Below, in pieces: positions 55,804-64,000 of a stretch of DNA of 64,000 bases; position 1 is the stretch's first letter, and every line of letters begins with the position of its first letter. Both the position numbers and the translations under genes were made by a program. Under the pieces are notes generated by a model that was given only the letters and a program-made list of their open reading frames with translations, made no database searches and was not told the origin of the DNA. The DNA lies in the NCBI GenBank assembly GCA_003971905.1, contig RSEE01000027.1:558001-622000 (forward strand). The letters run 5' to 3'. The stretch is from Moniliella sp. 'wahieum' (Eukaryota > Basidiomycota > Moniliellomycetes > Moniliellales > Moniliellaceae).

Positions 55804-55878
55804 CGGGGCAAGGGGGAAGGAGGAAGGGAGGAAGGAGAAAGGGAGGAAGGAGAAAGGGAGGAAGGGAGGAAGGGAAGC
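55804..55878 (+). repeat. Purine microsatellite (GGAAGGA/GAAAGGGA) in the 14-3-3 3' flank
   Basis: About ten imperfect copies of GGAAGGAGAAAG-type units, all G/A on the plus strand. It lies immediately beyond the 14-3-3 stop codon and within the convergent gap to Sm F. Confidence 0.85.
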
Positions 55879-55883
55879 AGGCG

Positions 55884-56743
55884 TTAGGCCGCCTCCTCGG
55901 CCGCGCGGGTTCGGCCGCCGGCGCGTCGGCCGCCGGCTCAGGCGGCTTGGTCTCGGCCTCCTGCATGTCGGACGTCCAGAGGGTCAAGTTATCGCGGAGC
56001 AACTGCATAATCAGCGTCGAGTCCTTGTACGATTCCTCCGACAGCGTGTCCAGCTCGGCAATCGCATCGTCAAACGCCTGCTTGGCCAGGTGGCAGGCGC
56101 GGTCGGGCGAGTTGAGAATCTCATAGTAAAACACGGAGAAGTTGAGTGCCAGGCCGAGGCGGATGGGGTGGGTGGGCGCCAGGTCGGCCGTGGCGACCTC
56201 CGAAGCTTTCTGGTACGCCTCGAGCGACTGGTTGGCGCTCTCCTCGCGCGTCGTGCCCGTAGCAAACTCGGCGAGGTAGCGGTGGTAGTCGCCCTTCATC
56301 TTGTAGTAGAACACCTTGCTCTCTCCCGACACAGCCGAGGGAATGAGGTGCGTGTCAAGCACCGAGAGGATGTCCTGGCAGATCTTGGCCAGCTCAGCCT
56401 CAATCTTTTCGCGGTACGTCTTGACCAGGCCGACCTGGGGCGCATGGCCCTTGCTTTCCTCCTTCTGCTCGATGGAGGACACGATGCGCCACGACGCACG
56501 CCGAGCACCAATCACGTTCTTGTACGCAACCGAGAGCAGGTTGCGCTCTTCGACCGTCAGCTCCCCCCAGTCGAGGCAACAAGCTTCATGTGCTCCACCA
56601 TTTCTGGTCAGGGCGGAGAAGGGGGGGGGGGATCAGCGCTCCGCGGGGGGGAGAAGACAGCAAGGGAGGGACACACCGTCGTACCGCTCAGCCTGCTCGG
56701 CGAGCTTGGCAAGGTAGACATTGTCCTCACGCGGGGCAGACAT
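55884..56743 (-). CDS. BMH1: 14-3-3 protein
   Basis: 14-3-3 proteins are dimeric phosphoserine-binding adaptors in signalling. ATG 56743 gives [20 protein letters not shown]. An intron at 56604-56676 (73 nt, donor GTGTGT) separates this from EMVEHMKLV. The family signatures follow: [18 protein letters not shown] (about 56445-56500) and [18 protein letters not shown] (about 55970-56025). [23 protein letters not shown] (with the phosphate-contact Arg/Tyr region) and the NFSVFYYEI block lie between. The acidic Ala/Glu tail ends at stop 55884-55886 if one missing base near 55905 is allowed; otherwise the frame runs into the purine repeat. A frame change also lies near 56570. Expected length is about 255 residues. 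Confidence 0.96.
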
Positions 56744-57731
56744 GGCGAAGGCAGGGGGGCAGGCGGGAGGGTGGTGGCGGGGGCTATCGGGCAGCGGGCG
56801 AGGCGAGGCGGAGGGCACGCAAGGGCGAGGGACTAGGCAGGCGAGGCACGCCGTGGCGCACGGCGCGGCAGGCGCGCATGGGCCAGAGCGGCAGTGTGGG
56901 CGGCGCTGGGCAACCCTAGCGGGCGTCTCCGTACTGCGTCCTCAGTCCACCTCGGGTGCTCGTCTGCCTGGGCGCGGACACTGGCGCCGGGCGGCGGGAG
57001 GCGGTAGGGTTGCTGCTGGATCCGCGGCGCGTGGCGAGGCGCGCTGGCAGTGGGCTAACGCTAACAACGCTTAGCCCAGCTGAGACGCGTGACGCCGCCA
57101 ACGGAGACGATCGATTATCTTTCGCCATCATCCGTCCCATTGTCAGCCCCTGACGCCTTACGCCTGACGCCTCCCACGCCGCTCGCTGGCCACTGTGAGC
57201 CGACAGACGATACATACCATCCCTCGACCCAGTGTCCAAGCTCAGCCATTGCTATTCACCGTCCCAGTGGCGCCCAGAACGTACCGTGTGCCGAGCGTGC
57301 TGAGACCCCCGACGCCCTCTACGTGGCAGCGGCAATCGCAATACTGAAGCTGAAGCCCCAGCCCAAGCAGACGCACAGGCAGACGCACAAGCACAAGCAC
57401 AAGAATTACAAGCATGGGATTGAACCAATAACACGGAAGGTAGCGCCAGCTCAGCTTAGGTAGCGCGTAGCCACAGTAGCTAATAGCTAGTAACTTCCCA
57501 CAAGCGAAGCGTCAAGGAAAAAATGCGAATGAAGATCATGCAGAGTCGTGCGCAGGACCCGAGGTTCCAACCAAGCAGTGGGTGATGAGTGGCGTGGCCT
57601 AACGGCCCTGAGGCTCCGGCCTGAGGCTCCGGCCTGAGGCCAGGCCTGAGGCCAGGCCTGAGGCGCCTCAACGCCTCAAAGTTCCTCAAGGACAGGGCGT
57701 TTGCCCCCCCCCCTCTTTCCTGGTCAAGGCA
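56744..57731. other. Intergenic region between 14-3-3 and the C2H2 factor
   Basis: No gene recognised. The left part (56744-56900) is a very GC-rich promoter region for the leftward 14-3-3 gene. At about 57340-57412 a run of CAAGCAGACGCACAGG/CACAAG words forms a loose repeat, and 57600-57680 holds a GC-rich palindromic array. Confidence 0.5.
57605..57680. repeat. Array of GGCCTGAGG palindromic words (12-13 bp spacing)
   Basis: Five copies of GGCCTGAGG separated by CTCC or CCA in 13- and 12-bp periods, ending in GGCGCCTCAACGCCTC. The core AGGCCT/GGCGCC is palindromic, like the strict heptamer cores, but the period is longer. A shorter relative lies at 15108-15152. Confidence 0.8.
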
Positions 57732-58655
57732 TCAAGCGTCCTGGTGTTGATTTTTGAGGTGGCGGAGCAGGCTGTCGATACGGGAGAGAGAGAGGCCGCA
57801 GACGGTGCACACGAACCGGCCGTTCGAGGCGCGCGGCGAAGAAGCGGTAGATACCGAGCTGGACTGGGACGGACTAGTGAGCGCAGGAAGACCCAATGGA
57901 CCCAGACCAATGTTGCCCCCCGCCGCCTGGACCTGGGTGGGATGTTTGCGCTTCATGTGCCGCGTCAGGCTGTCCATTCGGCTCACCGTGATCCCACAAA
58001 AGACACACGCAAACGTGCCCTTGGCCCGAGCCCGCCCACCCGCCGAGGCAGCATCGACAGTGGTACGCGCCGCCGAGCGCCGCGGGGCGCGCCGAATGGG
58101 GCCAGCGGGGTCCGGCAACGCGGCGGCGGGAGCCACCAAGGAGGGTACATGCATGGCTGGCACATCCATCGCTTGACTGGTTGGACCGGTTGAAATAGCG
58201 CCCCCAGAGAGCGAATTCCAGTAGCTTGGATCGTCAAAGTAGCCGCCCAGCCATTGCAGGGTAGTTGTCGCTGGCTGTTGCTGCTCCTGTGGCGGCGGTG
58301 GCGGCGGGGCCGGGTGCGTCGATGGCAGCGGCTCTGCAAAGGGGGTGGTCTGCTGTGGGGCAAACGCAAGTGAGGAAAGCGGGAGGCGGTCGGTCGGAGG
58401 GGGCTTCGGTGGTGCGAGGGAGATGGAGAGGGTGGGTAAGCTTGCGCTGCAGTCGAGCGGGGAGGAGGAGGAAAGGGGTGGCTCGGATGCTTTGTGCACC
58501 AACGACGGAGGGTCGGGATCACACGAGTAGGCGGCCCGGAGCGCGTCTGCGGCCAGGGCTGCTTCAGCGGCCGAGGGGGGGGCGACGGTCGTCCTCGGGT
58601 CCAAGAAGGACGTAGCAGACGGCGGCGCGGCCGGCGATGGTAAGGTGGTGAACAT
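57732..58655 (-). CDS. C2H2 zinc-finger transcription factor (307 residues, intact)
   Basis: This is an uninterrupted frame from ATG 58655 (MFTTLPSPAAPPSATSF) to its stop at 57732. It has a Pro/Ser/Ala-rich, probably disordered N-terminus with a PPPPPPQEQQQ run. Two fingers near the C-terminus, separated by about 55 residues, are CVFCGITVSRMDSLTRHMKRKH and CTVCGLSLSRIDSLLRHLKNQH, both CX2CX12HX4H. They are similar to each other (SRMDSL/SRIDSL), suggesting internal duplication. A likely 5'-UTR intron lies just upstream (about 58663-58740, CCACAG acceptor). It is one of the few genes here without a frame break. The target is unknown. Confidence 0.85.
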   Translation of the reverse strand: MFTTLPSPAAPPSATSFLDPRTTVAPPSAAEAALAADALRAAYSCDPDPPSLVHKASEPPLSSSSPLDCSASLPTLSISLAPPKPPPTDRLPLSSLAFAPQQTTPFAEPLPSTHPAPPPPPPQEQQQPATTTLQWLGGYFDDPSYWNSLSGGAISTGPTSQAMDVPAMHVPSLVAPAAALPDPAGPIRRAPRRSAARTTVDAASAGGRARAKGTFACVFCGITVSRMDSLTRHMKRKHPTQVQAAGGNIGLGPLGLPALTSPSQSSSVSTASSPRASNGRFVCTVCGLSLSRIDSLLRHLKNQHQDA

Positions 58656-59620
58656 GAAGGCCCTTTACTGTGGCGGCGGGGCAGCGGTTAGCAGCAAGCG
58701 CCTCGGATGTAGGGGCGGGGGCGCAGGGGGCGACGTACGGTCGGCACACACGGGGTCAAGCTGGAGGGCAAGGCAGGGAGGGAGGAGGAGGGGTGGGGTG
58801 GTGGGCGGGGCGGTCGGGACCAAGGTCGGCCAGGCGGGGTGCGTCGGCGGCCCGCTGGGTTCGATGAGCGGAGAGGCTGGGCCAACCCGAACGCTCAATT
58901 TATTAGCGAACGGATTACCGGATTAGCCAGCGATTGTGCATTGCCGAGCCCCAGGCGCGGAGCAGCGCAGCTGTGATGGCGCATATCACATCCGCGCGCA
59001 CAAGCCCACCAGCAACTGGACGTGCCTCCCCATCCACTATCCACCCCAGCGCTTTGCCCCAGCCCAGCCCACGCCAGGTGACCGCAGCAGCACCACCCCC
59101 GCTCCTCTGCCCTCTTCCTGCGCCCTCCATTGGCCGTGGCGATCGGGCCTGTGCAGTCGGCTACGCCCGAGTCCCCCCACTTCGGTAGCACCTCGATCGG
59201 CGATGAATGAAGCGGTATAGACTCCCCCAGCCGGGACGGCCAATTAGGACAGCCACAGCCTCCAAGCACGCAGGCCTTTGGCCTTGCCTCTTACTACCCC
59301 GTTGGGTGCGGCTGCCGTGGGACCCCCAGTTAGTTTCCTAAGCGAGACCTTCCCTCTCAGTGCATTTCGCACGTGGCTGAGCTGTGGGAACCTCAGCGCA
59401 ATGTCACTACTCTTCCTTGTCGCCTCTACCTGAGCTCTCCCACCTCTTCTGCCCAAGAGGGTAAAACGCTGGACCACGCTAATAATAATATAGTAAGTAG
59501 AACGCACAGCGTGGCGCACAAGGTAAAAAAAACGGAGAGCGTCATTTGCTGTGTTGAATACGTTGAATACAGAGTCGCACAATCGATATATCTACACGTT
59601 GCCCCCCCTCGTTATGCCTC
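58656..59620. other. Upstream region of the C2H2 factor
   Basis: No gene. Part of it is the likely 5'-UTR intron and GC-rich promoter. Towards 59450-59600 GC drops and A runs appear, likely the 3' flank of the next minus-strand gene. Confidence 0.5.
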
Positions 59621-61883
59621 TCATCCCAGCCTCGCCGCCTTGCTACGAGGGAAAGGGCCATTGAGCAGGAACGCAACACTGGACCGATGTTCCTCCACCT
59701 TCCTCTCCGGGGAGATGGGAGCAGGTGGGGGCGCACAGCGTGCCGTCCCGCCGCCCTCGGGCTCCGGCTCAACAAGGTGGTAGGAAGCCAGGGTGAACTG
59801 GACCGAGCCCGACTCGTCCCGTGCAGGCCAGGGGGGCAAGTCGCGCTGCTCTGAGACCGAGTGCTTCCCGATCGGCACAGGCGCACGGTCCTGGTCCTGG
59901 CCGTGGCGCGCCTGCAAAAAACTCGCCGAGCATAATGGAATTGCGTCGGGTCAAGTCGGGTGCAAAGGCGTGCGGTCCGGCGCGCTTGGACGGTCGCTTG
60001 ACCGAGCCTTTCCTTCGCCCGCGGCTGGTAGAGGTCTTGGCGTGCGCGGCGGCAGCGGGGCGCGCCGCCGCTCCGAAACAAAGTCCGGATCCGTAAACGT
60101 CGGCGCGGTACGCCATCGGAACAGCGTCAGAGGGACCTGCCCAGATGGGGCAGCGGGCGGTGGCGATGTGGCTCGGGAGCCAGAGCCGGAGCAGGTCCGC
60201 CAGGCGCACCCCGCCGCGGTCAAGCGGGACCACTTGTTTGCACTCCTTCCACCACGGCAGCGCGCTGGGCGGCACCCCAAAGTAGACTGGGTCGAAAAGA
60301 GGACGAGACCGGGGCCGGCGAGCAACGGCGAAGTGAGCCGCAACTCGCTCAAACTGTCTCCTGGAGAAGAGAGACGAGGTGGTTGGCCAACGGCCGTGCC
60401 AAGTCGTCTCGACCGTCGTGAAGGAGGTGGACAAGGTGGGCGGTCTGTCCCAACAGGTAGTCAAAGTAAAAGCATGCCTCTTCCCGAGACAGCGGGGTCT
60501 GCTCACAATACGCCTGCTCGAGGATCCCTCGGACCTGAGCCAACTGCGCCTTGCTCGGGTCGCGCCACGCTGCCGGCAGCGCCTCCGCCACGCCTGATAG
60601 GTTGCTTCTGCTTGCGCACGTCCTCCGCGAGCCATCATCGTAGCCCCGGCAAACGCTGCGGCGCCCATTTGAAGCGCGATTAACCGCTGTCTCCTCCATT
60701 GGCAAAGAGGAAAGAGCGGTCGAGAAAGTGCAGAGGAACGTAGGCGTACAGCGACGCGCTGACCAAGGTGCCCACCAAGCTGATCCCCAACGTTCGGCGA
60801 AGGGTATGGGTGCAGGGCCCTTCTTCTTGCGGGGTGAAGTGAAGACGGCGCTGAGTGCGGGCGAGCGCAACCTGACAGCGTTTGCCGTCCCGTCTCGCCC
60901 ATGGAGAGGTAATATTGCGAGAGAAGGACATGTGCACACGCAGCCAGCAGTTCCTCCTCGGAACTCGGCACACCGCCTCGGTCATTCTGCAGTTGCGACG
61001 CGCATATTCGGCCCAGTGGTGGCCCATTACGCCCAGCTGATACGACGTGTCCTCGTGCCACCGAGGAAGCGCCATGTCCTTGTCTGACCCGGCGGAAACC
61101 GGATGGGCAAACGGTTGCAACTTGCCAGCCGTGACGAGATTCGTCTCGAGCACAGCGGCCAGGGCCAAGACGGCGTACTTGGTCGCGACTTGCGTCCCTG
61201 TTTGCATCTTGGGAGGGGGGAGCGAATCGATCCGGCTGCGCGGCACAGCCAAGGAGAGAGGGAACGCGTAGCGCTGGTAAATGGTGAGCAGATGCGCTTG
61301 GTGCTCAGGGCCGACGGCAGGTTTGCTCCATCGCCAGCACCGGCGGCACCGCCATCTCTTCGGTCCGCATCAGGGTCGCATCGTACGTCTCGTCGAATGG
61401 TTCAGACTAGTTCACAACAGCACGGGTCACAGTCAGCCATGGTTGGGATGTGCACCATCAGGGGCGTGTGGGGGAGGGGGGGGGGTGGGGGGGGGTAAGT
61501 GGTAGAGAGGTAGACGTACTTGTATCGACAGACAGAATGGCTCCCCTGTCCTGGCAGTTGAGCAGGGCATGCCGCCATCACAACCGCGCTTGCGCCCGGC
61601 AGGGATGGCATGCCAGCGTGGCGCGCTTCTGCTTGTTGCAGCGCTGGGAATCCGGCGGAACGTCATCCTCGTGTTGGGAAAGATCGGCTGGGGTGCCTGG
61701 GAGGAGGTCGGAGGCTTCGGACCGGCCCTCCTCGTGCTCGTGCTCATGCTCGTGCTCGTGCGGATGATGGTGAAGGTGGGGGAGGTGCTCGGGCTCGGGC
61801 GAAGGTCTTCCGGGCGCGGACGCTTGAGGGAGCGGAGGGCAAGGCGTGAGCAAGGTGGAAGAGCCCGCGCTGGATATGGACAT
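59621..61883 (-). CDS. Zn2Cys6 transcription factor with fungal-specific middle-homology region, frame-broken
   Basis: ATG 61883 (MSISSAGSSTLLTP) opens a Pro/Ser region with a His-Glu repeat (HEHEHEHEHE, about 61735-61765). A zinc cluster follows near 61535-61625: ATLACHPCRA, then a one-base shift, then CDGGMPC and CQDRG in shifted frames, giving CX2C, a basic loop and C-x2-C. After an intron at about 61405-61520 comes the fungal transcription-factor middle region: HLLTIYQRYAFPLSL, VATKYAVLALAAVLE, HVLLSQYYLSMGETG and a hydrophobic helix near 60740-60790. A basic SRGRRKGSVKRPSKR stretch lies near 60000-60040. The C-terminus ends at 59621. Many one-base shifts make exon limits uncertain. The regulated pathway cannot be inferred. 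Confidence 0.7.
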
Positions 61884-61964
61884 GGGGGCAAGCAGACCGT
61901 GGGGGACGGCGGGGTGGTTGTGGGGGTGGATGTGGATGGAAATGGAGATGCGGAGGCAGTCGCC

Positions 61965-62000
61965 GTGGCGGTGGCGGTGGCGGTGGCGGTGGCGGTGGCG
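61965..62000 (+). repeat. GTGGCG hexanucleotide microsatellite (6 units)
   Basis: Six exact tandem units lie just upstream of the Zn2Cys6 gene start on the opposite strand. Confidence 0.9.
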
Positions 62001-62404
62001 GGGCGGGGGCAGAATGGGAGGGAGGACCGAGGGCAGGAAGAGCGGTGGTGGCCAGCAGGCCGCGGGCGTAGCGCCACTGTGGAGGCCGCAGCACTCCAGC
62101 CGGGGATGGCAGGCTTAACCCCGCTGCGGGCGCAGAGGGTCGACGGACGATGGGCAGGCACACTGCCCCGCGCCGTCCCAACCCCCACACGGCAGCCGAG
62201 GCCGTCGCTGCAGACGCTGCGGCCCTTGCAGGCCCTGGCCAGGCACCGCAGACATGCGGCCTGCGGCCTGCTGCCTGCTGCCTGCGCCTCAGCAGCCGGC
62301 GCATGTGCCCCGCCTGTGCGCGCAAGTGCCCCGCATGCACGCCACCACACCGCGCCGTGCCCGCACGCGTCCCTGCGGGAGTGTTCGCGACGCAGCATCT
62401 CTCG

Positions 62405-62428
62405 CATCTGCATCTGCATCTGCATCTG
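62405..62428 (+). repeat. CATCTG hexanucleotide microsatellite (4 units)
   Basis: Four exact units followed by a partial CATCG. Confidence 0.85.
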
Positions 62429-63551
62429 CATCGCACATCCTACATCGCCACCTGGTGGGGCCGGCGGGAGTGCAGCCGAGGCAGCACAGCAGCACAGCAG
62501 CACAGCCGCCCCGCGCAGCACAGAGCCAGTATGGATGCGCCGGTCCGGTGCGCGGGGTAATATGCTGTGGCCAACCCAGTGGAGGAAGCGTGGGAGGCGG
62601 GGACAGCGCTGCAGTGCGTGCTTATCCTGCGGCTGGCTGACGTCATGGCCGTATGGCCCAGGACGAAACGCCGGCGCTGGACCGGCGAGAGAGTGTGTTC
62701 CCCGTTCCCCAGGTCTTACTGCGCTAAACGTAAACGTTAATCCCATTAACATCGCCACCCGCCACCGCCGATTCTTAGCAGCGCTACCACCCGTTTACCC
62801 CCGCCGGCGTTTAGCCATCGACGTCCCCTGCGGACGATGTGCCCGCTCCACGCATCCCAGCACACATCCACGCTCTCTGGCTCTCTGCCGTTTTGCCCGC
62901 GTCCGGGGCACAGGGCCTTGCTGCCACAGCCAAGCCAAATCAAAATGTGGGAGAAGCTCGCGTCCTGTTGGGTAATAGTCTCCTGTGTCTCCAGCAAGCC
63001 GGCATCGATCATCACCAGCCCACGGCCGCACAAACTGATGCTGCATGGTGGCAAAACTCAGTACTCCTCCCTCCCCACACCACCCGCACAAAAGCGTCGT
63101 CTCACTCTACCAGCCAACGCGCCTGGGTTATGTGGAAACAGAACGAGGGCCCTTGCCTTCTACCCCAGCTCCCACGTTGCCGCTGTGGGGTATAGTGGTC
63201 CCACGTGCTCCTGCCCCCCTCGAACGGATATGTTTCCTCGCGCCCAGCATCTCCGGGTTCGAACACAGAGGTGCTTAGTGCTCCAAAACACAGTGCGTAT
63301 ACGGTGGAGATGACACTTACTGCCTTTTTTTGCCAAGCCGGCTACCCAACTGTCCTTGCGTTTCCCCGCAGCGGTGCTCGTCCCAGCACTTTTTCGTACA
63401 GGACGTGCGCGGTCAAGGTAGTTTAGATGAACCGATTTGGGCGCCAACCGACGTAGTCGTCCGCTCCAAGTGCGTTGCGCAAGGGGCGGGCCAAAAGCTA
63501 TGGAACAAAGTGGTTCCTTTTGACACCAAGTGCGGGCCGTGGGGGAAAAGG

Positions 63552-63611
63552 ATGAGATGTCCATCTGCACTGTAACCAGCCATGAGATTTCCATCTGCAC
63601 TGTCACTAGCC
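63552..63611 (+). repeat. 30-bp tandem duplication
   Basis: Copies at 63552-63581 and 63582-63611 share 27 of 30 bases (both begin ATGAGAT and contain CCATCTGCACTGT). On the minus strand the region stays open across both copies and codes a repeated WLVTVQM segment. Confidence 0.85.
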
Positions 63612-64000
63612 AACCGGAATGGTCCTGGAGCTGTTCCATTTGTGCCACTGGATGACGCGCGAATGGTCGTCTGGTCACAAACGGGTACCATTGTTTCTTC
63701 ACTCCCCCAGGAAGTTGCGCTGAAAACGCGCTACGACGCTGCCTTCACTTACTGTCGTCATACTGTTCCAAGAGGGGATCCGATCGGGTCTCAGGCCTCA
63801 GGAGCTCCCAGAGCTGAGTAGGGACAGAGCGAACGAGCACTCTGCCTACAGAAAGAACGATTCGAGATGCCGGAGGATCACTGCCGAAAGCGCATCAGGG
63901 GTTAGTATAGCAGCGGCGAAAAGTGTGGAAGCCAACGGCATTTTATACCTGGGCTTTTGAGTCCGCGAAGAGAGAATAAGAAAAGTACAACGGCAGGCGA

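Larger units (their letters stand above)
61884..64000. other. Low-complexity right end with no recognised gene
   Basis: Up to about 62650 the sequence is GC-rich with hexamer microsatellites (61965-62000, 62405-62428), probably the 5' region of the Zn2Cys6 gene. From 62700 to 63830 short open frames exist on both strands (for example 62746-63054 and 63160-63702 minus), but none carries a motif I recognise. A 30-bp tandem duplication lies at 63552-63611. Confidence 0.5.

Noticed and set aside
61433-62975. Long overlapping open frames on both strands (over 440 codons each)
   Set aside because: GC-rich microsatellite DNA keeps several frames open at once; only the segment with the zinc cluster on the minus strand has recognisable protein features.
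63244-63275. GGGTTCGAACAC word resembling a tRNA T loop
   Set aside because: The neighbouring five bases do not pair and no D arm or acceptor stem is present.

Overview
This is a nuclear fungal window, most likely from a basidiomycete. The evidence is short spliceosomal introns (53-94 nt) with GTACGT/GTGCGT donors and CTAAC-type branch sites, GC-rich genes, translation elongation factor 3 (a fungal protein), Zn2Cys6 transcription factors, and a chromodomain Ty3/Gypsy retrotransposon. I cannot place it below phylum from sequence alone.

Layout, left to right: (1) 1-2.7 kb, 3' part of the RNA polymerase III second-largest subunit (RPC2), then a minus-strand tRNA-Arg(ACG) with a 9-nt intron; (2) 3.6-5.4 kb, a minus-strand MFS drug/H+ antiporter-like gene, with a Pro/Gln/Ser-rich open stretch upstream; (3) 6.8-11.5 kb, two tandem minus-strand mitochondrial membrane genes, NCA2 and MIC60; (4) 11.5-19.3 kb, a lower-GC gene desert full of short palindromic heptamer arrays; (5) 19.4-21.4 kb, an ERT1/AcuK-type Zn2Cys6-PAS regulator; (6) 21.4-27.8 kb, a solo LTR (target duplication GTTAC) and a 5.4-kb decayed Ty3/Gypsy chromovirus (target duplication GGTTG); (7) 28.5-30.5 kb, an unrecognised Ser/Pro-rich protein with zinc-binding-like motifs; (8) 33.6-37.8 kb, an Mga2/Spt23-type membrane-anchored transcription factor; (9) 38.7-40.8 kb, cytosolic aminopeptidase P; (10) 42.7-43.4 kb, a small single-pass membrane protein; (11) 43.8-45.9 kb, an Sds3/Dep1-type histone-deacetylase-complex protein; (12) 46.6-49.7 kb, elongation factor 3; (13) 50.5-51.9 kb, an orphan C-terminal piece of a Grr1-like F-box/LRR protein; (14) 52.0-56.7 kb, AP-2 alpha-adaptin, spliceosomal Sm F and 14-3-3; (15) 57.7-61.9 kb, a C2H2 factor and a second Zn2Cys6 factor; (16) 61.9-64 kb, low-complexity sequence with no recognisable gene.

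Two global observations matter most. First, almost every conserved gene here is interrupted by one-base frameshifts, often at G or C runs, and usually a single missing base restores the family sequence. Essential genes are hit as hard as the retrotransposon, so this looks like uncorrected long-read error rather than pseudogenisation. Coordinates below therefore run from likely start to likely stop across these breaks. Second, the intergenic DNA carries many short tandem arrays of 7-bp units. Each unit is a 6-bp palindrome of the form A-x-y-y'-x'-T plus one extra base (cores ACGCGT, ACTAGT, ACCGGT, ATCGAT, AAGCTT, AACGTT, AGCGCT, AGTACT). The core changes between arrays, and even between adjacent units, while period and palindromy are kept. 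I know of no described family with this grammar, and it is my main candidate for something new.

The genes are mostly housekeeping (transcription, translation, splicing, endocytosis, mitochondrial architecture, peptide turnover) and do not form one pathway. The only suggestive linkages are MIC60-NCA2 (both mitochondrial) and the divergent AP-2 alpha/Sm F pair sharing a promoter of about 290 bp.
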